Source: Shinella zoogloeoides
Lineage (GTDB): Bacteria > Pseudomonadota > Alphaproteobacteria > Rhizobiales > Rhizobiaceae
Assembly (NCBI RefSeq): GCF_020883495.1
Contig: NZ_CP086610.1
Location: 1,283,501 to 1,347,500, forward strand
Direction of reading: 5' to 3'
DNA: 64,000 nucleotides
In this document: positions 9,373 through 18,500 of the stretch, piece by piece
Position numbering within the stretch: position 1 is the stretch's first letter
How the letters are laid out: the number at the start of each line of letters is the position of its first letter
Notes under the pieces: model-generated
The model's input: the letters and a program-made list of their open reading frames with translations, nothing else
Told to the model about the DNA's origin: nothing
Database searches by the model: none
Program-made: the position numbers and the translations under genes

Positions 9373-9669
9373 TCAGCGCTTGCGGACGAACTCGGTGCGC
9401 AGCACCAGTCCCTTGATCGCGTCGTGCCGGCAGTCGATCTCTTCCGGATTGTCGGTGAGGCGGATCGTCTTGATGACGGTGCCTTGCTTCAGCGTCTGCC
9501 CCGCGCCCTTCACCTTCAGGTCCTTGATGAGCACGACCGAATCGCCGTCGGCCAGCACATTGCCGGCGGCATCATGTACGACATTCGCCGCGGCCTTCTC
9601 CGCCGCGATCTCCGAGGCCGGACGCCATTCGCCGGTTGCTTCGTCATAGATGTAGTCGTCGTCGCTCAT
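9373..9669 (-). CDS. PhnA/YjdM-domain protein without zinc ribbon
   Basis: The C-terminal half (DSVVLIKDLKVKGAG, LKQGTVIKTIRLTDN, EIDCR, LRTEFVRK) matches the PhnA/YjdM domain, historically linked with alkylphosphonate use although its biochemical role is unproven. The usual N-terminal CxxC zinc ribbon is absent; instead the protein begins with an acidic YIYDEATGEWRPASE segment. At 98 residues it is near normal length. It precedes ruvX on the same strand by 9 bp. Naming it a phosphonate protein would go beyond the evidence. Confidence 0.8.
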   Translation of the reverse strand: MSDDDYIYDEATGEWRPASEIAAEKAAANVVHDAAGNVLADGDSVVLIKDLKVKGAGQTLKQGTVIKTIRLTDNPEEIDCRHDAIKGLVLRTEFVRKR

Positions 9670-9780
9670 GGCGGTGTTCCTTCAATATGGTTTAGGTCAC
9701 GCTTATAACGTTCGCGCCATGGATGGAAACGGCCTTCGCCGCTCTATATTGCTGACTGGCAATCAAACGGGAGAATATGC

Positions 9781-10485
9781 ATGAAAATCACCTGGCTCGG
9801 CCATTCCGCCTTCCGGATCGAAACGGCAAAGGCCCGGATCCTCATCGACCCGTTCTTCACCGGCAATCCCGCCTTCGACGAATCGACCCGCAAGGATGCC
9901 GTCGCCGGCCTCACCCATGTGCTGCTCACCCACGGCCACGGCGACCATGTCGGCGATACGATCCGGATCGCCGCGGAGACCGGCGCGACCGTTCTCGCCA
10001 ATGCGGACCTTGCCGCATGGCTCGGCGCCAAGGGCGTCGAGAAGGTCGACATGGGCAATACCGGCGGCACCGTGCATTTCGACGGTTTCTCGACTACCTT
10101 CGTCAATGCGCTCCATTCCTCCGCGCAGATCACCGAGGACGGCGTTTCCCATTCGCTCGGCAATGCGAACGGCCTCGTGCTGCATTTCGAGGACGAGCCG
10201 ACGCTCTACCACATGGGCGACACCGACATTTTCTCCGACATGGCGTTGATCAACGAGCTGCACCAGCCGGAAATCGGCCTGGTGCCGATCGGCGACCGCT
10301 TCACCATGGGCGGTGCCGTGGCGGCGCTCGCCTGCCGGCGCTTCTTCAAGTTCGATACCGTCATTCCCTGCCACTACGGCTCCTTCGGCATCATCGACCA
10401 GACGGCCGACCTCTTCGTGCAGGCGATGGACGGCGCATCCACGAAGATCGAGGTGCCGAAGGCCGGCGGTTCGGTCTCGCGCTGA
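9781..10485 (+). CDS. Metal-dependent hydrolase, UPF0173 (metallo-beta-lactamase fold)
   Basis: Predicted cytoplasmic hydrolase of the UPF0173 family. The 234-residue protein has the HGHGDH metal motif (51-56), a downstream His (NALHSS), the DTDIF segment with a metal-bridging Asp and the PCHYGSF segment with a late His, so both metal sites look intact. The start follows a GGGAG site and gives the family N-terminus [11 protein letters not shown]. Its substrate is unknown. It stands upstream of gatC with a 105-bp gap. Confidence 0.93.
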   Translation: MKITWLGHSAFRIETAKARILIDPFFTGNPAFDESTRKDAVAGLTHVLLTHGHGDHVGDTIRIAAETGATVLANADLAAWLGAKGVEKVDMGNTGGTVHFDGFSTTFVNALHSSAQITEDGVSHSLGNANGLVLHFEDEPTLYHMGDTDIFSDMALINELHQPEIGLVPIGDRFTMGGAVAALACRRFFKFDTVIPCHYGSFGIIDQTADLFVQAMDGASTKIEVPKAGGSVSR

Positions 10486-10590
10486 GCGGCCGGAAAAGCG
10501 GCGAGGGGGCGTGGAAGCAACCATTCCCCCGTTGCGCCCCTTGGGCTTGGTCAGTATAGCGGGTAGGAAATTTCCTGTCGGAGACCATCC

Positions 10591-10878
10591 ATGTCCGTAG
10601 ATCTAGCCACCGTGAAGCGCGTCGCGCGCCTTGCCCGCATCGCTGTCAGCGAGGAAGAGGCAAACCGCATGACCGGCGAGCTGAACGGCATCCTCGGCTT
10701 CGTCGAGCAGCTTTCCGAGGTGAATGTCGAGGGCGTCGAGCCGATGACCTCCGTCACGCCGATGGAGATGCGCAAGCGCGAAGACGTCGTCAACGACGGC
10801 AACAAGGCCGACGCCATCGTCGCCAACGCGCCGGCCTCCGACCGCAACTTCTTCCAGGTTCCGAAGGTGGTGGAGTAA
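10591..10878 (+). CDS. gatC: Glu/Asp-tRNA(Gln/Asn) amidotransferase subunit C
   Basis: Small 95-residue subunit that clamps GatA and GatB in the tRNA-dependent amidotransferase making Gln-tRNA(Gln) and/or Asn-tRNA(Asn). The family pattern is visible: [38 protein letters not shown] and [13 protein letters not shown] site precedes the ATG. The stop is 3 bp from the TTG start of a GNAT gene, and gatA follows that gene, so gatC-GNAT-gatA form one transcription unit. Confidence 0.97.
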   Translation: MSVDLATVKRVARLARIAVSEEEANRMTGELNGILGFVEQLSEVNVEGVEPMTSVTPMEMRKREDVVNDGNKADAIVANAPASDRNFFQVPKVVE

Positions 10879-10881
10879 TCC

Positions 10882-11346
10882 TTGCCCGTCACCCTCGCCA
10901 TCGAGAGTCCCTTGCAGGATGAGGTTCGCACGCTGATTGCGGAGCTGAACACGACCCTGCTCGAACTCTCGCCGCCGGAGGCCTGCTACCACCTCACCGT
11001 CGAAGAGATGGCCGAGCCGACCGTCACGGTCTGGGTCGCCCGAGACGGGGATGCCGTTGTCGGCTGCGGCGCGCTGAAGCGCCACTCCGACGCGGTGGGT
11101 GAGGTGAAACGCATGTTCACCCGGCCCGAGTGGCAGGGGCAGGGCGTCGGCCGCCGCATCCTCGGCGAGATCGAGGCCGCTGCCGGACGGGAAGGGCTGC
11201 AAACCCTCGTCCTCGAAACCGGCGACCAGCATCCGGCCGCCTGGGCGCTTTACGAGAAGGCGGGCTTTGCCCGCTGCGGCCCCGTGCTCGACTACCCGGA
11301 TTCGCCCTATTCCATATTTTATCAAAAGCAGCTTCGCGCTGCCTGA
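10882..11346 (+). CDS. GNAT family N-acetyltransferase inserted between gatC and gatA
   Basis: The 154-residue protein carries the acetyl-CoA binding pattern: [20 protein letters not shown] (motif A with the Q/RxxGxG/A loop), then [19 protein letters not shown] (motif B with the usual ALYEKxGF ending). Substrate not predictable. The start is a TTG 3 bp after the gatC stop, within a GGAG context, so translation is probably coupled to gatC. gatA starts 17 bp further on. The gene therefore sits inside an amidotransferase operon. Confidence 0.9.
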   Translation: MPVTLAIESPLQDEVRTLIAELNTTLLELSPPEACYHLTVEEMAEPTVTVWVARDGDAVVGCGALKRHSDAVGEVKRMFTRPEWQGQGVGRRILGEIEAAAGREGLQTLVLETGDQHPAAWALYEKAGFARCGPVLDYPDSPYSIFYQKQLRAA

Positions 11347-11363
11347 CCCGAAGTGACTGCACC

Positions 11364-12845
11364 ATGACCGATCTGACCCGCCTCACCATTGCCGAAGCCC
11401 GCGACAAGCTTTCCTCGAAGGAGATCAAGGCCGTCGAGCTGACGGACGCGTATCTGGCTGCGATCGACGCGGCCAATCCGGCGATCAACGCCTATGTCAC
11501 CGTCACGCCGGAAAAGGCGCGCGAGATGGCAAAGGCCTCTGACGCCCGCCTCGCGGAAGGCAAGGCCGGTGCGCTGGAAGGCATTCCGCTCGGCATCAAG
11601 GACCTCTTCGCCACGGAAGGCGTCCACACGCAGGCCTGCAGCCACATCCTCGACGGCTTCAAGCCGAAATACGAATCGACCGTCACCCAGAACCTCTGGA
11701 ACGATGGCGCGGTCATGCTCGGCAAGCTGAACATGGATGAGTTCGCCATGGGCTCCTCCAACGAGTCCTCCTATTACGGCGTCGTCAAGAACCCGTGGCG
11801 CGCGGAAAATTCCAACGCCGACCTCGTGCCCGGCGGCTCCTCGGGCGGCTCGGCTGCCGCCGTCGCCGCGTTCCTGTGCGCCGGCGCGACCGCGACGGAC
11901 ACCGGCGGCTCGATTCGCCAGCCCGCCGCCTTCACCGGCACCGTCGGCATCAAGCCGACCTATGGCCGCTGCTCGCGCTGGGGCATCGTCGCCTTCGCGT
12001 CCTCGCTCGACCAGGCCGGCCCCATCGCCCGCGATGTGCGCGATGCCGCGATCCTCCTGAAGTCCATGGCCAGCGTCGACAGGAAGGACACGACCTCCGT
12101 CGACCTGCCGGTGCCGGATTACGAAGCCTCGCTCGGCCAGTCGCTGAAGGGCATGCGCATCGGCATTCCGCGCGAATACCGCGTCGACGGCATGCCGGAC
12201 GAGATCGAGGCGCTCTGGCAGCAGGGCATCGCCTGGCTGAAGGATGCCGGCGCGGAGATCGTCGATATCTCCCTGCCGCACACGAAATACGCCCTGCCGG
12301 CCTATTACATCGTCGCCCCGGCGGAAGCCTCCTCGAACCTCGCCCGTTACGACGGCGTGCGCTACGGCCTGCGCGTCGATGGCAAGGACATCGTCGACAT
12401 GTACGAGAAGACGCGCGCTGCCGGCTTCGGCCATGAGGTCAAGCGCCGCATCATGATCGGCACCTATGTGCTTTCGGCCGGCTATTACGATGCCTATTAC
12501 CTGCAGGCCCAGAAGGTGCGCACGCTCATCAAGCGCGATTTCGAACTGGCCTTCAATGCCGGCGTCGACGCCATCCTGACGCCCGCCACGCCGTCCTCCG
12601 CCTTCGGCATCGCCGACGAGGACCTCGCGGCCGATCCGGTGAAGATGTACCTTCAGGATATCTTCACGGTGACGGTGAACATGGCCGGCCTGCCGGGTCT
12701 TTCGGTTCCCGCCGGCCTAGACCACAAGGGCCTGCCGCTCGGCCTGCAGCTCATCGGCAAGCCCTTCGAGGAGGAAAGCCTCTTCAAGACGGCCCATGTC
12801 ATCGAGCAGGCCGCCGGCCGCTTCACGCCGGCCAAGTGGTGGTAA
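11364..12845 (+). CDS. gatA: Glu/Asp-tRNA(Gln/Asn) amidotransferase subunit A
   Basis: Amidase-signature subunit that releases ammonia from glutamine for transamidation. The 493-residue protein has the catalytic triad in order: Lys79 (PLGIKDLF), cis-Ser159 ([13 protein letters not shown]) and nucleophile Ser183 ([11 protein letters not shown]). The ATG at 11364 was chosen because it gives the family N-terminus [12 protein letters not shown]; the open frame extends upstream through the GNAT gene in another frame. It follows the GNAT gene by 17 bp. gatB lies 3 kb away at 15870 rather than adjacent. Confidence 0.97.
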   Translation: MTDLTRLTIAEARDKLSSKEIKAVELTDAYLAAIDAANPAINAYVTVTPEKAREMAKASDARLAEGKAGALEGIPLGIKDLFATEGVHTQACSHILDGFKPKYESTVTQNLWNDGAVMLGKLNMDEFAMGSSNESSYYGVVKNPWRAENSNADLVPGGSSGGSAAAVAAFLCAGATATDTGGSIRQPAAFTGTVGIKPTYGRCSRWGIVAFASSLDQAGPIARDVRDAAILLKSMASVDRKDTTSVDLPVPDYEASLGQSLKGMRIGIPREYRVDGMPDEIEALWQQGIAWLKDAGAEIVDISLPHTKYALPAYYIVAPAEASSNLARYDGVRYGLRVDGKDIVDMYEKTRAAGFGHEVKRRIMIGTYVLSAGYYDAYYLQAQKVRTLIKRDFELAFNAGVDAILTPATPSSAFGIADEDLAADPVKMYLQDIFTVTVNMAGLPGLSVPAGLDHKGLPLGLQLIGKPFEEESLFKTAHVIEQAAGRFTPAKWW

Positions 12846-12943
12846 GGGGCGCATAGCCCTTCGATCATCTCCGTGGATAGCGGTTGGCGTCTCTCGCCAA
12901 CCGTTTCGCACAATGCTTTGATGGCGGCGGAGAAAACCGCCCC

Positions 12944-13453
12944 ATGATCACCGTTCGCAACGCCCTTGAGGAAGATGTCCCGGTCCTGATCGGGATCGGC
13001 GTCAGGGCGTGGGAACAGGCCATTGTCGGCGTTTCCGTTCAGGTGCGGCGTGATCACGCCCGCAATGCCTTCCAGCAATTCCTCGCCAATCGCTGGCTGC
13101 GCGTCACCGTCGCCGATTTCGACGGTCAGCCTTCCGGCTGGGCCTCGCGCGAAAAGCTGGACGACGAGATCAGCGATCTCTGGGTCGATCCCCCGCAGCA
13201 GCGAAAGGGCCTGGGTTCGGCCCTGCTTTCCGCCATGGAGACCGAGATTGCCGGTGCCGGCTTCGAAGCGGCGCGGCTCCAGACCCATGCGCGCAATCTT
13301 GCCGCCGTCGGCTTCTTCCAGAAGCACGGCTATGCGGTGAACTGGCTTTCCGTCGATTATTCGCAGCGCCTCGATCGCAATATCGAATCGGTCGGCCTGC
13401 GCCGGCAGTTCGTCGCGGACGCGCCGGTCGCCTACGGACCGGGCGGCTTTTGA
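12944..13453 (+). CDS. GNAT family N-acetyltransferase downstream of gatA
   Basis: The 169-residue protein starts MITVRNALEEDVPVLIGIG, a typical GNAT opening, and has LWVDPPQQRKGLGSALL (motif A) and THARNLAAVGFFQKHGY (motif B). Its C-terminus is extended by about 30 residues. It lies 98 bp after gatA on the same strand and converges on the YjhX-like gene, with 39 bp between the stops. A cytoplasmic acetyltransferase is clear; the substrate is not. Confidence 0.88.
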   Translation: MITVRNALEEDVPVLIGIGVRAWEQAIVGVSVQVRRDHARNAFQQFLANRWLRVTVADFDGQPSGWASREKLDDEISDLWVDPPQQRKGLGSALLSAMETEIAGAGFEAARLQTHARNLAAVGFFQKHGYAVNWLSVDYSQRLDRNIESVGLRRQFVADAPVAYGPGGF

Positions 13454-13492
13454 GGAAGGAGGAGGCGGGCTTTCGCCGCGCCTCCCATAGGT

Positions 13493-13753
13493 TCACTGGT
13501 TGTCCAGTTGGGCGCGAACCAGTTCCAGCCCGCGCTGCGTGATGCGGTAGGGCCTGCCTGCGGAAGAGGCGATGCAGCGCCGTCGTTTCAGCTTGCGGAA
13601 GAGCGCCATGTCGAGGCCGCTTGCCCGCCAGCCGTCCCGCGTGATGCAGACGACCGCTACGATCTTCCGGGTGTCTTCGTCTTTTTCGATGTCGATCCTG
13701 CCGCCCTGGGCGAGCAGGTGAAGGATGCGCTGTTCGGCGCGCGAAATGTCCAT
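13493..13753 (-). CDS. YjhX family (UPF0386) toxin-like protein
   Basis: The 86-residue product matches the YjhX/UPF0386 family over its whole length: MDISRAEQRILHLLAQGGRI, VVCITRDGW, ALFRKLKRRRCI and a C-terminal GRPYRITQRGLELVRAQLDN. E. coli YjhX has been reported as a toxin whose partner YjhQ is a GNAT protein, with topoisomerase I as proposed target. Here no same-strand partner is adjacent, but the GNAT gene at 12944 is convergent with it. Small size and a winged-helix-like pattern would also fit a DNA-binding role. Confidence 0.85.
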   Translation of the reverse strand: MDISRAEQRILHLLAQGGRIDIEKDEDTRKIVAVVCITRDGWRASGLDMALFRKLKRRRCIASSAGRPYRITQRGLELVRAQLDNQ

Positions 13754-13944
13754 TGTCTTGAGAATCCGTCCGGCGTTCGAATGAACGCGAAAAAACGTTC
13801 CGCCACCGAAGGGTGGCAGGGCTCATCGTTTTTTCGACCCTGCGCGCAAACTTGAGCGGGCAGGGTCCTCAGCAGGACTCAGACGAGTTGAACATCAAAA
13901 CTCCATGACGGATGCCCAGGAAATAACCGGGGCATCCGCAAAGG

Positions 13945-14847
13945 TCAATGCGTCGGCCAGATCAGCGAGTGATGCAGGAAGACGCCGGTCTTCACGCCAT
14001 TGGCCGAGGCGAGCGAGATATTGGCCGCGCCGAGTGCGATGTCACCGGCGGCATAGAGGCCGGGCAGGGAGGTCTGGCCGGTGTCGTCGGTATGGAGGAT
14101 GTTGCCGATGGGCGTCTCCTTCAGCTTCAGGCCGCGATCGGCCGGGATGGCGCTGCGCACCCGCGCTTCCGGCATGATGAAGAGCGCCTTGACGAGCGTC
14201 GGGATGCCGGGGCCGGTCTCGACGGAGAGCATGCCGTCCGGCCCATCGGTGACGGCCGTGACGCGGCCCGGCCGCAGCTTCACATTGCGCTCGGCAAGAA
14301 CGGCAAGAGCTGCGTCGTCCGGCTCCGGCGCCGCATTGGTGAAGAGCGTGACATGGCCCCAGTCCGCGACCACGGCCGCAAAGCGCGCCGCTTCCGCGGT
14401 GCGGGCGAGCACTCCGACCGGCCCGCCGCCGACTTCATAGCCGTGGCAATAGGGGCAATGCAGCACCGTCTTGCCCCAGCGTTCCGCAAGGCCGGGAATG
14501 GCGGGCAACTGATCCTCGAAGCCCGTTGCGAGCAGCACCCGCCGTGCGTCGATCCGTCCGCCATCGCCGGCGATGACGGAGAAGGCGTCCCGTTCGCCGT
14601 CCAGCCGCTCGGCCGGGGCGTTACGGAAGGTGACGGTCTCGTAGGCGGCAAGCTGGCGGCGGGCGTCGGCGAGGATTTCGCCGCCCGGCCGGCCATCCTG
14701 CGCGAGGAAGCCGTGCGAATGGGAGGCGAAGCGGTTGCGCGGTTCGCCGGTGTCGAGAATGGTGATGCGGCGGCGGGCGCGGGCAAGCTGCATGGCGGCG
14801 GAAAGGCCGGCAAAGCCCCCGCCGATGATGATGGCATCTTCGGTCAT
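13945..14847 (-). CDS. Thioredoxin reductase-like FAD/NAD(P) oxidoreductase
   Basis: Pyridine-nucleotide flavoprotein with an N-terminal GGGFAGLSAA dinucleotide fold (9-18), a redox-active CPYC pair (C131, C134, in CPYCHGYE) and a C-terminal GLYAAGDI FAD motif. At 300 residues it is the length of TrxB, but the CPYCHGYE pattern places it with TrxB-like proteins whose partner is often unknown, rather than the CATC-type thioredoxin reductase. It follows an Rrf2-family regulator on the same strand by 87 bp, suggesting joint control of a thiol or redox response. Confidence 0.9.
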   Translation of the reverse strand: MTEDAIIIGGGFAGLSAAMQLARARRRITILDTGEPRNRFASHSHGFLAQDGRPGGEILADARRQLAAYETVTFRNAPAERLDGERDAFSVIAGDGGRIDARRVLLATGFEDQLPAIPGLAERWGKTVLHCPYCHGYEVGGGPVGVLARTAEAARFAAVVADWGHVTLFTNAAPEPDDAALAVLAERNVKLRPGRVTAVTDGPDGMLSVETGPGIPTLVKALFIMPEARVRSAIPADRGLKLKETPIGNILHTDDTGQTSLPGLYAAGDIALGAANISLASANGVKTGVFLHHSLIWPTH

Positions 14848-14934
14848 GGTTCATCCTTTCTATGGAGCGAGCGGCATCGTTCGGCCAGCGGGTACCGGCC
14901 GTTCGATGCGGGGAGTATCGGGCGTGACGACGGC

Positions 14935-15378
14935 TTAGCCGGTGTCGGTCCGGCCGTGCCTTGCCGATGCGCGGAAATCGACCGCGAGGTCGGCGAGCGT
15001 CGTGCCGGCAAAGCGCGCCATCAGGATCGCCTCGGCGTCCTTCAGGGCGTCGCCGATCACCCGGTTGACGGATTGTTCGATCACGCAGCCCGGCATTTCG
15101 GTGGCCGGGCCGATCTGGAAGAGGATCGGCTCGCCAAGCGCGTTGTAGATATCGAGCAGCGAGATTTCGGTGAGCGGTTTGGCGAAATGCCAGCCGCCGC
15201 CATGGCCGCGGCCGGATTGCACTATGCCGGCGTCGCGTAGCCCGGCCATGGTGCGCCGGACGACGACGGCATTGGTATCGAGGCAGAGCGCGAGGTCGTC
15301 CGAGGTCATCGGTTCCTCGCGTTCGGCCATGTGCATCAGTGCGTGAAGCACGGCGGAAAGGCGGCTGTTTCTTTTCAT
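14935..15378 (-). CDS. Rrf2 family transcriptional regulator
   Basis: Winged-helix regulator of 147 residues: MKRNSRLSAVLHALMHMAE, then a recognition region VVVRRTMAGLRDAGIV, and a wing GRGHGGGWHFAKP. The three-cysteine iron-sulfur ligand set of IscR/NsrR is absent; only C32 and C98 are present, so it may sense by cysteine chemistry or not at all. The start ATG at 15378 gives the family N-terminus. It lies upstream of the CPYC flavoprotein gene and is its likely regulator. Confidence 0.9.
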   Translation of the reverse strand: MKRNSRLSAVLHALMHMAEREEPMTSDDLALCLDTNAVVVRRTMAGLRDAGIVQSGRGHGGGWHFAKPLTEISLLDIYNALGEPILFQIGPATEMPGCVIEQSVNRVIGDALKDAEAILMARFAGTTLADLAVDFRASARHGRTDTG

Positions 15379-15434
15379 GTAACAATAATAGTTACGAATC
15401 CTGCAGCGTGTCAACATGCGTTGGCGAAAGGCCG

Positions 15435-15740
15435 TCAGCCAGCGAGCAGCATCCGGTACAGGTCGGGGCCGAAGATCAGGACTATCGGGATCAGCAGTAC
15501 ATGCAGAATCAGGATTGCCATCAACTGCGTGCGGAACGGCTCCTTGCGCGTCTTGTGCCGCAGTAACCGCTGCGCGGCGAAAGCGCCCAGGCTGCCGCCG
15601 AGAAATGCGAACTGCAGCAGTTGCGCTTCGGAAACGCGCCAGCGCCCGCTCCGCGCGGCTTCCTTGTCCCACCAGTAAAGGCAGAATGTCATGATGTTCA
15701 GCAGGAGGAAGATGATCAGAAGCGTTGCCGTCGTATCCAT
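15435..15740 (-). CDS. DUF1294 family small membrane protein
   Basis: The 101-residue protein has an N-terminal helix (LLIIFLLLNIMTFCLYWWDK), the family motif RRWRV-like GRWRVSEAQLLQFAFLGGSLGAF, then HKTRKEPF and a C-terminal helix (LILHVLLIPIVLIF). This arrangement and the WDK...GG...HKT pattern identify DUF1294, an uncharacterised membrane family. It is upstream of the Rrf2 gene on the same strand with a 56-bp gap. Confidence 0.85.
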   Translation of the reverse strand: MDTTATLLIIFLLLNIMTFCLYWWDKEAARSGRWRVSEAQLLQFAFLGGSLGAFAAQRLLRHKTRKEPFRTQLMAILILHVLLIPIVLIFGPDLYRMLLAG

Positions 15741-15869
15741 GGCACGCTTTTAGCCGGTCATCCTTGCGGCTTGGCTAACGAGGTCGGTCAGCGCCGCTGA
15801 AAACCTTGCGCCGCCTGCCCATATGTTCTACCGAGACAGCACCGAAGACACCACAACAAGAGCCTACAA

Positions 15870-17372
15870 ATGACCCTCGTCGACGTCCGCACCCCCGATC
15901 CGAAACGCTTGATCCCCGGCGCCACCGGCGACTGGGAAGTCGTCATCGGCATGGAGGTGCACGCGCAGGTCCTTTCCAATTCGAAGCTCTTCTCCGGCGC
16001 ATCGACGGAATTCGGCAAGGCGCCGAATGCCAATGTCTCGCTGGTCGATGCCGCCATGCCCGGCATGTTGCCGGTCATCAACGAGGAATGCGTCCGGCAG
16101 GCGGTGCGCACGGGCCTCGGCCTGAAGGCTGAGGTCAATCATCGCTCGATCTTCGACCGCAAGAACTACTTCTACCCGGACCTGCCGCAGGGCTACCAGA
16201 TTTCGCAGTTCAAGGACCCCATCGTCGGCGAGGGCAAGATCACGATCTCGCTCGGCCCGGATCGTCAGGGCAATTTCGAGGATATCGAGATCGGCATCGA
16301 GCGCCTGCATCTGGAGCAGGACGCCGGCAAGTCGATGCACGACCAGCATCCGACCATGTCCTATGTCGACCTCAACCGCTCGGGCGTCGCGCTGATGGAG
16401 ATCGTCTCCAAGCCGGACATGCGCTCGTCCGACGAGGCCAAGGCCTATATGACGAAGCTGCGCTCCATCGTGCGTTATCTCGGCACCTGCGACGGCAACA
16501 TGGACGAAGGCTCCATGCGCGCCGACGTCAACGTCTCCGTGCGCCGTCCGGGCGAAGGCTTCGGCACGCGCTGCGAGATCAAGAACGTCAACTCCATCCG
16601 CTTCATCGGTCAGGCCATCGAATATGAGGCCCGTCGCCAGATCGGCATTCTGGAGGATGGCGGCAGCATCGATCAGGAAACCCGCTTGTTCGATCCCGGC
16701 AAGGGCGAGACGCGCTCGATGCGCTCCAAGGAAGACGCGCACGATTATCGCTATTTCCCCGATCCGGACCTGCTGCCGCTGGAGTTCGACAACGAATTCG
16801 TCGGGAAACTGCTCGCCGACCTGCCGGAACTACCGGACGACAAGAAGATCCGCTTCGTGAAGGATCTCGGCCTTTCCGTCTACGACGCCTCGGTGCTCGT
16901 CTCGGAAAAGGCGATTGCCGACTATTACGAGGCCGTGGCCGCCGGCCGCGACGGCAAGATTGCCGCCAACTGGGTCATCAACGACCTCTTGGGCGCCTTG
17001 AACAAGGACGGCAAAGCCATTGAAGAGACTCCGGTTTCGCCCGCCCAGCTCGGCGGCATCATCGATCTCATCAAGGACGGCACCATTTCCGGCAAGATCG
17101 CCAAGGACCTCTTCGAGATCGTCTGGAACGAGGGCGGCGAGCCGGCGGAAATCGTCGAGAGCCGCGGCATGAAGCAGGTCACGGATACCGGCGCCATCGA
17201 GAAGGCCGTGGACGAGATCATCGCCGCCAACCCTGACCAGGTCGCCAAGGTGCTGGCCAAGCCCACGCTTGCCGGCTGGTTCGTCGGCCAGGTTATGAAG
17301 GCGACGGGCGGCAAGGCCAACCCGCAGGCCGTTCAGGCGCTGGTCAAGGCCAAGCTCGGCATCGAGGAATAA
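15870..17372 (+). CDS. gatB: Glu/Asp-tRNA(Gln/Asn) amidotransferase subunit B
   Basis: Subunit that binds the mischarged tRNA and phosphorylates the acyl group before amidation. The 500-residue protein has the [12 protein letters not shown] start, the kinase-region motif [25 protein letters not shown] and a C-terminal YqeY-like helical tail (from about residue 400) ending in KAKLGIEE. It is separated from gatCA by the yjhX/rrf2 block, which lies on the other strand. A GNAT gene begins 4 bp after its stop. Confidence 0.97.
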   Translation: MTLVDVRTPDPKRLIPGATGDWEVVIGMEVHAQVLSNSKLFSGASTEFGKAPNANVSLVDAAMPGMLPVINEECVRQAVRTGLGLKAEVNHRSIFDRKNYFYPDLPQGYQISQFKDPIVGEGKITISLGPDRQGNFEDIEIGIERLHLEQDAGKSMHDQHPTMSYVDLNRSGVALMEIVSKPDMRSSDEAKAYMTKLRSIVRYLGTCDGNMDEGSMRADVNVSVRRPGEGFGTRCEIKNVNSIRFIGQAIEYEARRQIGILEDGGSIDQETRLFDPGKGETRSMRSKEDAHDYRYFPDPDLLPLEFDNEFVGKLLADLPELPDDKKIRFVKDLGLSVYDASVLVSEKAIADYYEAVAAGRDGKIAANWVINDLLGALNKDGKAIEETPVSPAQLGGIIDLIKDGTISGKIAKDLFEIVWNEGGEPAEIVESRGMKQVTDTGAIEKAVDEIIAANPDQVAKVLAKPTLAGWFVGQVMKATGGKANPQAVQALVKAKLGIEE

Positions 17373-17376
17373 TCCG

Positions 17377-17877
17377 GTGTTCTTCGTCCGCACGGCCTCC
17401 GAGCGCGATCTGGCGAAGGTCAGCGCGCTTTTGGCCGAGACGTGGCACGCGACCTATGACGCGCTCTACGGCGTCGACAAGGTGAGTGAAATCACCGCGC
17501 GCTGGCATTCCGTGCCGGCGCTGAAGGCCCGGCTTGAGCGTAAGGACAGCGAGTTCGTCGTCGCCGATAACGGCAGGGAGCTGGCTGGCATGGGCTATGT
17601 CGCCATGTCGAAGGACCGGCCGAAGGTCGCCTTCCTGCACCAGCTTTATGTGCTGCCGCGCTACCAGCGTAAGGGCATTGGGCGCGACATGTTCGCCGAG
17701 CTCGAAACCTGCTTCCCGGACGCGAAGACCATGCTACTGGAGGTCGATCCGCGCAACGAGGCGGCGGTCGCCTTCTACTATGCGCACGGCTTTGCCAAGG
17801 TGGGCGAGGCGCAGCATACGGCGGACAATGTCTCCGGCGTGCCGCTGGATGTCTACGAGAAGCCGCTTCACGGTTGA
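17377..17877 (+). CDS. GNAT family N-acetyltransferase downstream of gatB
   Basis: The 166-residue protein has LYVLPRYQRKGIGRDMF (acetyl-CoA loop) and LEVDPRNEAAVAFYYAHGF (motif B), and an N-terminal TAxERD-type opening. The start is a GTG 4 bp after the gatB stop; the end of gatB supplies a GAGGA ribosome-binding site, so the two genes are coupled. Substrate unknown. Like the gene between gatC and gatA, this acetyltransferase uses a non-ATG start and hugs a gat gene. Confidence 0.9.
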   Translation: MFFVRTASERDLAKVSALLAETWHATYDALYGVDKVSEITARWHSVPALKARLERKDSEFVVADNGRELAGMGYVAMSKDRPKVAFLHQLYVLPRYQRKGIGRDMFAELETCFPDAKTMLLEVDPRNEAAVAFYYAHGFAKVGEAQHTADNVSGVPLDVYEKPLHG

Positions 17878-18028
17878 CGCTCACGAAAAGCCGTGGGCGA
17901 AGGCGTGGGAATCGCTGGACATTCCGGCGTCTTGGGGCCATAAGCGGAAGAAATATCGCCCGTGACGAGCGGGCAAACCATCAGTCTCGGGCCGCCCCTG
18001 CGGCATGGCCCTGCCAAGGACGCCACCC

Positions 18029-18427
18029 ATGAGCCTTCTCAAGCAGATTTTTACCTGGTGGAACGGTCAGACGATCGGCACCCGTTTCCATACCTGGCGC
18101 TTCGGCACCAAGGTCGGCCAGGATGAGTTCGGCAACGTCTACTATCAGGGCGGCGGCAAGGATTCCGAAGGCCGCACACGCCGCTGGGTGATCTACAACG
18201 GCTATGCCGACGCCTCCGCCATCCCCCCGGGTTGGCACGGCTGGATGCATCACCGCACGGACGTTTCCCCGGCCGACGAGAGCTACAAGGCGCGCGAATG
18301 GGAAAAGGCGCATCGCGCCAATCCGACCGGCACCTCGCAGGCCTACCGCCCGCCGGGCTCGCTTGCCGCGACCGGCGAGCGCCCGCGCGTGACCGGCGAC
18401 TACGACGCCTGGACCCCGGGCAACTGA
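18029..18427 (+). CDS. NADH:ubiquinone oxidoreductase 17.2 kDa subunit (NDUFA12) homologue
   Basis: Accessory subunit of respiratory complex I shared by Alphaproteobacteria and mitochondria. The 132-residue protein shows TWWNGQTIGTRFHTWRFG, VGQDEFGNVYYQ, RRWVIYNG, and a WHGWMHH segment near residue 70, all family marks. The ATG at 18029 gives the usual N-terminus; an in-frame upstream ATG at 18005 is less likely. The main nuo operon is not in the window, as is usual for this gene. A DUF2155 gene follows by 73 bp. Confidence 0.93.
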   Translation: MSLLKQIFTWWNGQTIGTRFHTWRFGTKVGQDEFGNVYYQGGGKDSEGRTRRWVIYNGYADASAIPPGWHGWMHHRTDVSPADESYKAREWEKAHRANPTGTSQAYRPPGSLAATGERPRVTGDYDAWTPGN

Positions 18428-18500
18428 TACCGATTTGGCCACATTTCGCCGGTAGCTGGAAGCTGCCGGCGGACGCCGGAACGGATCAGGAGACGGCTTC

